This document shows positions 17,186-23,599 of a DNA stretch of 23,599 bases, in pieces. Source of the DNA: Lachnospiraceae bacterium UBA4316 (lineage in GTDB: Bacteria > Bacillota > Clostridia > Lachnospirales > Lachnospiraceae). Numbering within the stretch: the stretch's first letter is position 1; each line of letters starts with the position of its first letter. Location: contig DGUG01000030.1 of NCBI GenBank assembly GCA_002394535.1, positions 1 to 23,599 of the forward strand. Reading direction: 5' to 3'. The notes below the pieces were generated by a model. That model worked only from the letters and a program-made list of their open reading frames with translations, was not told the origin of the DNA and did no database searches. The position numbers were made by a program, and so were the translations under genes.

Positions 17186-18289
17186 ATGGCAGGATTAGAT
17201 AAACTCTATATAGATAGTTTCAGAGGAATCAGAGATTTATCTCTGAAACATCTATGCCCTATCAACTTGATTGTTGGTAATAATAACTGTGGAAAAACTT
17301 CTATGTTGGAAGCTGTTGAGTTTTTACGCTTCTATAATTCAGGTCTTATAAACGTACTACAGATTGCTCGTCAAAGAGATTATCAGTTTGCTATGGAGTA
17401 CTCCAATTCCATTTATGAGAATGTGATGTGTATGTTCCCTCAAGAATCTCAGATTAAGAAAATCGAATTAAGTGGAACATATAACGATGAAGAGTTCTCA
17501 TATAGATTTCACGGCGAGAACAAAAAGATGTTTTATGATTTTGCACAGGAAAGAGGTGGCAGACAGAATAGGACACAAACTGCTCTCGCGGGAGAGACGG
17601 AAGTTGACGGCTTTGAAGGCGGCATATTGGTAAATCTTGGGAAAAAGTTTAAACAAACCCCTGTTAAGTTCCACAGGTACGTTAGGATGTCAGATTATTC
17701 GTATACCGAATCTGAAAGTCTTCCAATACGATACGTAGGGGCTTTTGCGCATTTAAGAGGAGATATAATAAACGAGATTGTTCGAAATGAGGAATATAAA
17801 GACATTTGCGTAATGATGTTGAAACTGTTTGATAATGGAATTAGTGACATATTGACATTGCCAAGTGATACCGGGTCTCACATGGTAAATTATATAAAAC
17901 ATGACAGATTGGGGAACATGCCTCTATCTACATATGGTGATGGTGTAAAAAGAGCTCTTGTCCTTGCTAACGAGATTGTAAGATCACGTGGGGGAATATT
18001 GCTCATAGATGAAATAGAGACGTCTATCCATAAGCAGTACTATGATGATATATTCCGGTTCGTAACCAAGGCGTGTCAGCAATACAATGTGCAACTTTTC
18101 ATTACTACGCACAGTCTTGAAGCTTTGGATGGCATCTTGAATACGCAGGATTATGACAAATCTCCGAACGACGACATAATAAATGTGATCACACTCCGAA
18201 AGGAAGGCAATAAAACATTATCGCGCTCCTTGAGTGGCTTTGATGTTTATAAGGACCGTGAAGACTTCGGATTCGAGGTGCGTTTATGA
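17186..18289 (+). CDS. OLD/AAA15-type ATPase, putative defence effector subunit
   Basis: ABC-like ATPase of the group found in OLD nucleases, AbiL and PARIS systems. Walker A is GNNNCGKTS (residues 31-39), preceded by DSFRGIRDLSL as usual for the group. An ABC-signature-like segment LSTYGDGVKR is at 247-256, Walker B with the catalytic glutamate at ILLIDEIE (271-278), and the switch histidine in TTHS (307-310). Length is 367 residues with no TOPRIM domain of its own; that part is encoded by the next gene, which overlaps by ATGA. AAGGAG (17170-17175) lies 10 bases before the start. A sensor or effector role against phage is inferred from the gene pair. Confidence 0.9.
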   Translation: MAGLDKLYIDSFRGIRDLSLKHLCPINLIVGNNNCGKTSMLEAVEFLRFYNSGLINVLQIARQRDYQFAMEYSNSIYENVMCMFPQESQIKKIELSGTYNDEEFSYRFHGENKKMFYDFAQERGGRQNRTQTALAGETEVDGFEGGILVNLGKKFKQTPVKFHRYVRMSDYSYTESESLPIRYVGAFAHLRGDIINEIVRNEEYKDICVMMLKLFDNGISDILTLPSDTGSHMVNYIKHDRLGNMPLSTYGDGVKRALVLANEIVRSRGGILLIDEIETSIHKQYYDDIFRFVTKACQQYNVQLFITTHSLEALDGILNTQDYDKSPNDDIINVITLRKEGNKTLSRSLSGFDVYKDREDFGFEVRL

Positions 18290-19011
18290 ATAGCGTTGTT
18301 CTTTGCGAGGGAGGCACGGATGCCATTCTTCTCAGCTATTATCTGAATAAAGTGTCAGGCTGGGAGTTCAGCAAGAAAGCACCGGAACATATTGATATAA
18401 AGCAAAGCGAGTTCGATCAGTCTATCAACTGGTACAAAAGAGGAGATGACCGCTTGCTCATTTGTGGTGTAGGCGGAAAAGACAAGATGTCTTCTTTTTT
18501 TGACGAGAAGATTTTGTCTCCGATGATCAAATCCGAAGCATTCTCGAAAATTATTTTGATTCTTGATCGTGATGATAAGACCATAGAGTCTATTGAATCG
18601 CATTCCTCGCACCTGTTCATACCGATTGTGACAGAAATGAAGAATGATTGTTGGATTGATAACAATTATTATGATGCGTTTGGTATTAAGAGGACTGTTT
18701 CGTCCCTTCTTATAGTTGTTCCGACGAAGCATCAGGGAGCTCTGGAGACGCTTATGCTTGATGCAATCGCTGAAGATCCCTATGATGCCGCGATTGTCAA
18801 AGACGCAGGCGATTTTGTTGATAGGATGCAGAAGAGCGCCTCGCGCTATATCCCCAATAACAGAATGAGGTTAAAGGCACACCTAGGAGTTACATGGGCT
18901 GTGCAGTTTCCAGAGAAGGTATTTAAACTTATAGATGAGCAGATACAAAGCGTTCCTTGGGAGAATTATGAGGTGTTGCGAAATTGTTTTCATCAGTTGG
19001 AAAGTATATGA
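18286..19011 (+). CDS. TOPRIM protein, DUF3226-like
   Basis: Likely nuclease partner of the upstream ATPase. TOPRIM features are the first strand with a glutamate, VVLCEGGTDAILL (E8), a GVGGKDKM turn (61-68), and IILILDRDD (D94 and D96). A later PTKHQGALETLMLDAI segment resembles the G-x-x-E motif of DUF3226 proteins, which share this fold. It is 241 residues long, mostly soluble, and translationally coupled to the ATPase (ATGA). Two-gene ATPase plus TOPRIM sets occur as AbiL, PARIS and split OLD-like defence systems; which one this belongs to, or whether it is a new branch, cannot be settled from sequence alone. Its stop overlaps the start of the lipoprotein gene. Confidence 0.82.
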   Translation: MNSVVLCEGGTDAILLSYYLNKVSGWEFSKKAPEHIDIKQSEFDQSINWYKRGDDRLLICGVGGKDKMSSFFDEKILSPMIKSEAFSKIILILDRDDKTIESIESHSSHLFIPIVTEMKNDCWIDNNYYDAFGIKRTVSSLLIVVPTKHQGALETLMLDAIAEDPYDAAIVKDAGDFVDRMQKSASRYIPNNRMRLKAHLGVTWAVQFPEKVFKLIDEQIQSVPWENYEVLRNCFHQLESI

Positions 19012-20135
19012 TTTATGAAGAGATAACTAGTTACATAACCATAATAAGATCATTTGTTTGCGCACTGATTGTATCTTCAATTACGGTGATGCTGTGTGCC
19101 TGCAATGCCGGAGGTGGAAACCAAAGTACGGACAATACCAATGGTAACGTACAGCCAGCCCCAACTGCGGAACAGGCCTCGGAGAATACGGAAACAATCC
19201 TTGAGAAAGATGAAACGGAAGGATATGGAGATACGTTCCAAGGCAAAACAAAACCTCCTGAAGAGGGCAAAGTAGTTGATCTAATCATGTTTATGGGTCA
19301 ATACAATATGTCAGGAGAGGGCGGTGATGCGTCTCTGGCGCCCAAGGTTTCGGAAGAAGCGGGAATGGAGTTTCGACCTATATCTGATCCAACAAAGCTC
19401 TACCGAATAGAAGAACCTTTTGGTGCCAATGAGAATAATCCGACGGGACTTAATGAGTTTCCGGGAGTTAAGAAGGGTTCGCTTGTATCTTCATTTGTAA
19501 ATGAATACCATGGGCTGACAGGACGAAGCGTTATAGCAGTTTCGGCCTCGATGTCTAACGCTGATATGGAAATATGGACATCGGAAGGCGTTATGACGGA
19601 CGTAAGGCAAAGGCTTGAGGCTTCAGTTGCTTATTTGGAGAACAACGGATACAAGATCGGACATATATATGGATTGTGGCTTCACGGAGAGGCTGACGGG
19701 CTCAAGGGCTCTACAGCAGACTCATACAAAAACAGTCTGGAAAAAATCATGACCCCTATGTTTAAGGCCGGCCTTGAAAAACTATTTATAATTACTCCCG
19801 GGAGAACCATTGACTACAAGGATATTTATCGCACTATTATTGAATCGGAGATCGATTTGTGTATAAAAAGCAATAATTATGCTATGGCAACAACAGTTCT
19901 TTCCGATGTGAGTGCGGAGTACATGGTAGATCAATATCATTATAATCAACATGTGCTTAATTATGTAGGGACAGAAGCAGCCAAGTCGGTGGCATATTAC
20001 ACACAGAATAATGCCGAGAAAATCGTATATGATTTCAAAGAAGGAGAGTATATTGTTCCGAACGGAGTAGACAAGAATTCACAGACACTGGAAGAGCCTG
20101 TTCACCCTTCGGATGTAGATATCAATAAACTATAA
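19008..20135 (+). CDS. Lipoprotein with SASA (sialate O-acetylesterase) fold, Ser-to-Tyr at nucleophile
   Basis: Predicted lipoprotein: a hydrophobic segment ends in LCAC (residues 29-32), followed by an S/T/N/Q/G linker to about residue 85. The rest resembles SGNH-type carbohydrate esterases of the SASA group: MFMGQYNMSG (95-103), a LWLHGEADG block (224-231) and D308-x2-H311 (DQYHYNQH). In active enzymes the first motif is GQSNM, with serine as nucleophile; here it is tyrosine (Y99, codon TAC). ATG 19008 overlaps the TOPRIM stop as ATGA, with GGAAAG just upstream; a longer TTG start at 18984 is less likely. The coupling to the ATPase-TOPRIM genes suggests one transcript, but the protein might also belong to the surface-glycan genes. 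Confidence 0.75.
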   Translation: MIYEEITSYITIIRSFVCALIVSSITVMLCACNAGGGNQSTDNTNGNVQPAPTAEQASENTETILEKDETEGYGDTFQGKTKPPEEGKVVDLIMFMGQYNMSGEGGDASLAPKVSEEAGMEFRPISDPTKLYRIEEPFGANENNPTGLNEFPGVKKGSLVSSFVNEYHGLTGRSVIAVSASMSNADMEIWTSEGVMTDVRQRLEASVAYLENNGYKIGHIYGLWLHGEADGLKGSTADSYKNSLEKIMTPMFKAGLEKLFIITPGRTIDYKDIYRTIIESEIDLCIKSNNYAMATTVLSDVSAEYMVDQYHYNQHVLNYVGTEAAKSVAYYTQNNAEKIVYDFKEGEYIVPNGVDKNSQTLEEPVHPSDVDINKL

Positions 20136-20171
20136 CAGTTAGTTCCGAAACAGTCCAAACAATAGACCCTT

Positions 20172-20229
20172 TATATACTTCTATATACTTTTGATTGAGA
20201 TATATACATCTATATACTTTTATATACTC
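20172..20229. repeat. Five direct repeats of TATATACTT in helical phase
   Basis: Copies of TATATACTT or near copies begin at 20172, 20182, 20201 (TATATACAT), 20211 and 20221 (TATATACTC). Spacing is 10, 19, 10 and 10 bases, so copies lie on about the same face of the helix. The array ends about 30 bases upstream of a promoter -35 and so looks like a multi-site regulator target or iteron-like element. Confidence 0.7.
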
Positions 20230-20230
20230 G

Positions 20231-20263
20231 CCGTCAACTCGGAGAAAAGTTTGCGTTTGACGG
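20231..20263. repeat. Inverted repeat CCGTCAA / TTGACGG
   Basis: CCGTCAA (20231-20237) and TTGACGG (20257-20263) form perfect 7-base arms with a 19-base gap. The right arm contains the -35 of the next promoter. No T-run follows, so it is more likely an operator or chance than a terminator for the lipoprotein gene. Confidence 0.35.
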
Positions 20264-20285
20264 AATAAAGCGATCTTACTAAAAT
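20257..20285 (+). promoter_or_regulatory. Promoter of the DUF4869 gene pair
   Basis: TTGACG (20257-20262), 17-base spacer, TAAAAT (20280-20285). Transcription would start near 20292, about 37 bases before ATG 20329. Confidence 0.65.
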
Positions 20286-20328
20286 ATTATTATCACATTA
20301 TATCGTGAGTGAAAGGATTCATAACCCC

Positions 20329-20778
20329 ATGCTAAGAATTGTCTTTGGAGATGTAAAAAACTCTATATATCATCCCCCCACATATTTTGACAATGTGTAT
20401 ATGGATGAGTGGATAACAGATCCTTTTTCGGTAGATATGATTAAAGATATTGATCAATCACAAGTCCTAGGTGCGCATGTGATTGATAGTCCGTTTCTTG
20501 GTTCGATATCAGTAAAGGATCTGTCCGGGGGAGTAAAAACATTAATGCTTATGAAATTTGACGAAAGCGGAAAGATTTTTAATGCATCGGCTTGTGGGGA
20601 TAACTGCGCAAAATGGATAGTTAAGATCAGCAAGGAGAAAGACCTTACAATTAATCTCCATCATATCATGGATTTTAGTGGGGCAGATGAATTCGAAGCA
20701 TATATCGAAAATACGGGGAAATCTGTCCATAACAATAAAGAATACGTTTCTGAAGCGTATTTAATTGAGGAAAAGTAA
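20329..20778 (+). CDS. DUF4869 domain protein
   Basis: I recognise the DUF4869 family from segments YHPPTYFDNVY, DEWITDPFSVDMIKDID, HVIDSPFLGSISVKDLSGG, and KIFNASACGDNCAKW. The function is unknown. The protein is soluble, 149 residues, with two close cysteines in SACGDNC. GTG 20305 would add eight residues, but AAAGGA (20312-20317) better serves ATG 20329. Three bases separate it from the P-loop gene that follows; DUF4869 genes are commonly next to such a partner, often labelled translation initiation factor 2 without real basis. The pair, its own promoter and the repeat array behave as an independent accessory unit. Confidence 0.85.
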   Translation: MLRIVFGDVKNSIYHPPTYFDNVYMDEWITDPFSVDMIKDIDQSQVLGAHVIDSPFLGSISVKDLSGGVKTLMLMKFDESGKIFNASACGDNCAKWIVKISKEKDLTINLHHIMDFSGADEFEAYIENTGKSVHNNKEYVSEAYLIEEK

Positions 20779-20781
20779 TAT

Positions 20782-21768
20782 ATGAAGGGTCGATATCATA
20801 TTATTATCCAGAACAGAAGAATAAAGTTTGAACTGGAAGTAAAACGGAATATTACTATTATACGCGGAGACAGTGCCACAGGAAAAACAACTCTCATGAA
20901 TCTCATAGAGGCAAATGAGAGATTAGGGGACGAATCAGGTGTGGACATTTTCTGTGAGAGGAAATGCAAAACTATTAATAATAGCAACTGGGAAGATGTA
21001 ATCAATCAAAGTTCAGAATGTGTTATATTTGCGGACGAAGATACAAGTTCGGTAAAAACCCGCGATTTTGCTGAAAAGATAAAGGGCAGTGATAATTACT
21101 ACGTTATTATTACAAGAGAAAATCTCCCTAATCTTCCATATTCAGTTGAAGAAATATATGGAATCCATAATTCCGGCAAGTATTCTGATATACGGCAAAC
21201 ATACAATTCACTATATAATTTGTATACTTTTAATGATGCAGATAAGACATTCCCTATAGATGTGGCATTAATTGAAGATACAAACTCGGGATTTGAATTT
21301 TTTAAATCATCTGTAGATCCTAATATTGAGTGCATTTCAGCGGTTGGAAAGTCAAAAATCAACAAGCTTGTTTCAAATAATAAAGGAAAGCATATTCTTG
21401 TTATTGCGGATGGAGCATCTTTCGGTCCGGAGATTGGGGATTTATACCTATACATGAAAACCAATCCGGATGTAGCTGCCTATTTACCTGAATCGTTTGA
21501 ATGGCTTGTACTGGCTTCCGGTCTTATTGATGGAAATAGAATTGCTGATATTATTGATAAACCGGAATCCTATATAGAAAGTAGCAAATACTTTAGCTGG
21601 GAAAACTATTTCACCGGATTGCTTGTAGAAGAAACAAAGGACACCTTTATGCAATATAGTAAAAGCCATCTCAATAGTGCCTACTTAAATAATAGGGCAA
21701 GAAACGCGATATTAAGCGTTATTAGTAATAAGGTATTAAATCAGATTGTCCCTAAAACTCATGAATGA
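20782..21768 (+). CDS. P-loop protein with TOPRIM-like C-terminal half, DUF4869 partner
   Basis: The N-terminal half is a P-loop NTPase: Walker A GDSATGKTT (residues 29-37), a Walker B-like CVIFADED (80-87) and a following strand YYVIITREN (107-113). From about residue 157 a second domain begins with VALIEDTNSGFEFF (E165), then AVGKSKINKLV (187-197) and HILVIADGASFG (204-215, D210). This order, acidic strand, glycine turn, then an acidic strand, resembles a TOPRIM or Rossmann-like nuclease domain, but the match is by eye. Length is 328 residues, with no membrane helices. GAGGA (20767-20771) is 10 bases before the ATG. Database labels of this family as an initiation factor are probably wrong. 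Role unknown; defence is inference. Confidence 0.75.
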   Translation: MKGRYHIIIQNRRIKFELEVKRNITIIRGDSATGKTTLMNLIEANERLGDESGVDIFCERKCKTINNSNWEDVINQSSECVIFADEDTSSVKTRDFAEKIKGSDNYYVIITRENLPNLPYSVEEIYGIHNSGKYSDIRQTYNSLYNLYTFNDADKTFPIDVALIEDTNSGFEFFKSSVDPNIECISAVGKSKINKLVSNNKGKHILVIADGASFGPEIGDLYLYMKTNPDVAAYLPESFEWLVLASGLIDGNRIADIIDKPESYIESSKYFSWENYFTGLLVEETKDTFMQYSKSHLNSAYLNNRARNAILSVISNKVLNQIVPKTHE

Positions 21769-21790
21769 TTAAGAATTGCAACTAACTTAG

Positions 21791-21985
21791 GAGTATCTGA
21801 TAGAGTTTGATTTTAGGTATTTTAGAGTGATATCAAAGTCAGAAATAGAAAGAGCATGGAAGAGAATAGGAAGGCTTATACCACCTTATATTACGAGTGT
21901 ACAGGATTCGTTTTCCGCGTATTTTGCACGCGAAGGATTGCTTCCGCTTACTGATGTTATTTTTAAAGATCGCGATATGAAGTAA
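21791..21985 (+). pseudogene. Truncated unidentified reading frame
   Basis: The 347 bases between the P-loop gene and the DUF2971 gene hold an open frame of 64 codons after a stop, with no ATG and no ribosome site; GTG 21827 is the only usable start (52 residues). The sequence looks protein-like: FDFRYFRVISKSEIERAW, an IGRLIPPYITSVQDSFSAYF helix, then EGLLPLTDVIFKDRD. I think it is the C-terminal end of a lost gene, but it could be a small gene with a GTG start. I do not recognise the family. Confidence 0.4.
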
Positions 21986-22018
21986 TAAAAAGATATTTGA
22001 TAAGGGTGGGCAATATAT

Positions 22019-22046
22019 AATGATATCTCATTATCAGGAGATCATT
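22019..22046 (+). other. Hairpin upstream of the DUF2971 gene
   Basis: AATGAT plus CTC (22019-22029, with an AT bulge) pairs with GAGATCATT (22038-22046) around an 8-base loop. A TATAAT (22016-22021) overlaps its left arm but has no -35 at a proper distance (TTGATA at 21997 is 13 bases away). A second small repeat, TTGCAG-N7-CTGCAA, is at 22077-22095. Perhaps an operator and leader region. Confidence 0.3.
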
Positions 22047-22115
22047 GATTATTAATGGGCTAAAGCGAGTATAAGGTTGCAGAAGTGAACTGCAAGAAAT
22101 CAATAATAATTATGT

Positions 22116-22970
22116 ATGGATAAATACGATCTTATTCGAAACGCAGATGTAAAAAATGATATTGCAAGATTAAGAAAACTTGAGGAATATGATTACTCTG
22201 TCGGTGGAATGAAAATATATCGGTATCGCCCTCTTGATGAGGAACATATATATGAGCTAGATGCTCTTAAATCATGTAGGGTATGGGCGACAAACCCAAA
22301 TCTTTTTGATGACGAATATGAATTGTATGTATCTAAGTTTGGTCCAAAGGATTTTAAATACATCGATTATCTTATCAGACGAGATGCCAAGAAGAAGCAT
22401 TATAGTCCATATCCAGCTTTGAGAAGTGTTAAGAGAATGGGGTGCAGAAATGTGGCTACTTTGTTATCTATGGAATACAGAAAACAGAGGGGAAAATACG
22501 TGGCAAGTTGTTTCACGGAGAATTCCCCTGAAGGAAATGAAAATATGTGGCGTCAGTATGCGCGTGATCATGGAATATGCCTTGAGTATTCACTAAAGAC
22601 ATTCGTTAAGGCACATGTAATCATTGACCCAGTTTATTATATTGAGACAAAATCATTTGGGGATATTTTTGAGTTTTTTGGTGAGCAAGAGCAGGTAAAA
22701 CTATTATTCTGTGTAAAGGATAAATATGGTATAGATAAATATACCGGCGAAAGGCAAGAATGGGAACAACAAAGAGAATGGCGTTATCTTCTGTATAATG
22801 AAGTGGACGGCAAAGGAAAGTACAAAACGGGACGATATATTGATAGGATCATAAAACCTGACGCTATTTATGTAAAGGGGTTGAGCCGGGATTGGATAAA
22901 AAAAGTCAAAAACATAGCGGAAGTTAATTGTATTCCGGTAAAAATAAACAATCCAAAACCAGCATATTGA
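22116..22970 (+). CDS. DUF2971 family protein
   Basis: Soluble protein of 284 residues. DUF2971 features: an N-terminal KIYRYRPLDEEHIYELDAL with a WATNPNLFDDEYE stretch, then KYVASCFTENS and NMWRQYARDHGICLEY in the middle, and QQREWRYLLY near the end. The family has no established function and is often found in accessory regions. ATG 22116 lacks a ribosome site; an internal ATG (22212, with GGTGGA just upstream) would begin at the conserved KIYRYR and is a fair alternative. It is isolated between a gene remnant and an IS66 element. Confidence 0.85.
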   Translation: MDKYDLIRNADVKNDIARLRKLEEYDYSVGGMKIYRYRPLDEEHIYELDALKSCRVWATNPNLFDDEYELYVSKFGPKDFKYIDYLIRRDAKKKHYSPYPALRSVKRMGCRNVATLLSMEYRKQRGKYVASCFTENSPEGNENMWRQYARDHGICLEYSLKTFVKAHVIIDPVYYIETKSFGDIFEFFGEQEQVKLLFCVKDKYGIDKYTGERQEWEQQREWRYLLYNEVDGKGKYKTGRYIDRIIKPDAIYVKGLSRDWIKKVKNIAEVNCIPVKINNPKPAY

Positions 22971-23110
22971 CATTTTGAATTCGGGCGAGAATACCACTTG
23001 GCATGTACTCAAGTATATCGTCCTACGATTAACTGGACTGATTAAGCGGTAGTGTAGAGTGTGTGAATAGTTTTCTGTAAATGTAAAGATCTTCTATGAT
23101 AGGTTAATGT

Positions 23111-23144
23111 GAGGCTGAGGATGAACAGTTCATCTCTCAGCCTC
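23111..23144. other. Long hairpin in the IS66 end region
   Basis: GAGGCTGAG plus GATGAA (23111-23125) pairs with TTCATC plus CTCAGCCTC (23129-23144), 15 base pairs with one bulged T and a CAG loop. No T-run follows on either strand, so it may block read-through or belong to the subterminal part of the element. Confidence 0.55.
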
Positions 23145-23221
23145 TTGAATATAACGGCTATGTTTACTGATGTCAAGGCACGCAAATAAAACCTTGGTAA
23201 GTCCTCAAACACGCGTACCAG

Positions 23222-23255
23222 GAATTAAAGAATCCCCACATTTCTGTAGGGATTC
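23222..23255 (-). terminator. Terminator-like hairpin after the IS66 transposase
   Basis: On the minus strand GAATCCC (from 23255) pairs with GGGATTC (to 23230), extended by an ACA/TGT inner stem, and is followed by TTTAATT. It lies 33 bases beyond the transposase stop. The T-run is imperfect. Confidence 0.45.
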
Positions 23256-23288
23256 AGACTATATATCGGATTATTGCACATTGAAAAC

Positions 23289-23599
23289 TTAAGATTTCTT
23301 GAGATGACTTGGGCATTCTCGTTGAATACGCGGTGACCAGGGCATGAGATCATCTATGAAGCGGAGATCCGTATCATTCATGTGGTTCGGTAGTTCCGAA
23401 AGAAGGAGCTCGAAGTACTTGTATGTGTTGATTTGGTTTGACTTGGCGGTTTCTACGAGGCTGTACAGAACGGCACTGGCCTTTGCGCCGTTGTCGGACT
23501 CAATTATGACGAAGTTCTTCCGGCCGAGAGTAAATGGCCGAATGGCCTGCTCAGCGTAATTGTTATCCATAGGAATGTTTCCGTCGGAAAGGAACTTAC
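23289..23599 (-). CDS. IS66 family transposase, C-terminal part
   Basis: The frame is open to the window edge, so the start of the gene is outside. The last 103 residues carry the DDE-transposase end of IS66: LSDGNIPMDNNYAEQAIRPF, where the glutamate of AEQAIRP is the third catalytic residue, then LGRKNFVIIES and GAKASAVLYSLVETAKSNQ. The IS66 C-terminal domain follows, with YKYFELLLSELPNH and DDLMPWS. It shows no frameshift or stop in the visible part. Its helper ORFs (TnpA and TnpB type) would lie beyond the edge. Confidence 0.92.
   Translation of the reverse strand, partial: KFLSDGNIPMDNNYAEQAIRPFTLGRKNFVIIESDNGAKASAVLYSLVETAKSNQINTYKYFELLLSELPNHMNDTDLRFIDDLMPWSPRIQRECPSHLKKS

Larger units (their letters stand above)
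23042..23599 (-). mobile_element. IS66-family element, right part of the window only
   Basis: The transposase C-terminus reads toward lower coordinates and runs off the window at 23599. The outer end is probably near 23042, where TAAGCGGTAG resembles the GTAAGCG-type tips of IS66 elements, although the expected leading G is a T here. The 318-base stretch 22971-23288 has no gene; it holds this putative tip, a long hairpin and a terminator-like hairpin on the minus strand. Confidence 0.6.

Noticed and set aside
20172..20229. CRISPR array
   Set aside because: Repeats are only 9 bases and have no unique spacers of proper length; no cas genes are present.
20231..20263. Terminator of the lipoprotein gene
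   Set aside because: The inverted repeat has a 19-base loop and no T-run, and its right arm is part of a good -35 box.
20782..21768. Translation initiation factor 2
   Set aside because: The P-loop lacks the G-domain motifs of IF-2 (no NKxD, no DxxG in the right place), and the length is far too short.
21997..22021. Promoter of the DUF2971 gene (TTGATA and TATAAT)
   Set aside because: The spacer is only 13 bases, too short for a sigma-A promoter; the -10 alone is not enough.

Overview
The window looks like part of a chromosome from an anaerobic Gram-positive Firmicute, most probably a Lachnospiraceae relative such as Butyrivibrio or Pseudobutyrivibrio. This is inferred from moderate G+C, sigma-A type promoters, strong AGGAGG ribosome sites, a CIRCE-controlled groESL operon, CotH/VTC/DUF4956 genes and a DUF4869 gene pair. 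I could not run any search, so the taxonomy is inference. All genes except the IS66 transposase at the right edge are on the + strand.

Region 1 (about 1-8400) reads as one long, tightly packed operon: DUF4956 membrane protein, CotH-type kinase, VTC-type polyphosphate polymerase domain protein, a UPF0397-like ECF transporter S component, a dolichyl-phosphate-mannose-synthase-like glycosyltransferase, an unrecognised single-pass membrane protein, dGTP triphosphohydrolase, a CatB/XAT-type O-acetyltransferase and an FdtA/WxcM-like sugar-nucleotide isomerase. The theme is cell-surface assembly, with a nucleotide-pool enzyme inside it.

Region 2 (8440-10640) is groES-groEL with a perfect CIRCE operator, a second CIRCE-like palindrome over the promoter, two strong hairpins between the two genes, and a clear terminator.

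Region 3 (10640-16773) continues glycan biosynthesis: CDP-glucose 4,6-dehydratase, a multi-pass GT-C-like membrane protein, a GtrB/ArnC-like polyprenyl-phosphate glycosyltransferase, a Rieske non-haem iron oxygenase with all metal ligands present, and a FlaA1/CapD-like sugar-nucleotide dehydratase whose promoter points to a leaderless mRNA.

Region 4 (16800-23599) is accessory DNA, visibly more A/T-rich, and resembles a defence island bordered by an IS66 element. It holds (a) an XRE regulator, an OLD/AAA15 ATPase and a DUF3226-like TOPRIM protein, translationally coupled to a lipoprotein of the SASA esterase fold whose nucleophile serine is replaced by tyrosine; (b) a DUF4869 protein paired with a P-loop protein that has a TOPRIM-like C-terminal half, preceded by five TATATACTT direct repeats in near-helical phase; (c) a truncated unidentified reading frame; (d) a DUF2971 protein. 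Modules (a) and (b) are the best candidates for an undescribed system, probably anti-phage, but that role is inferred only from domain make-up and context.
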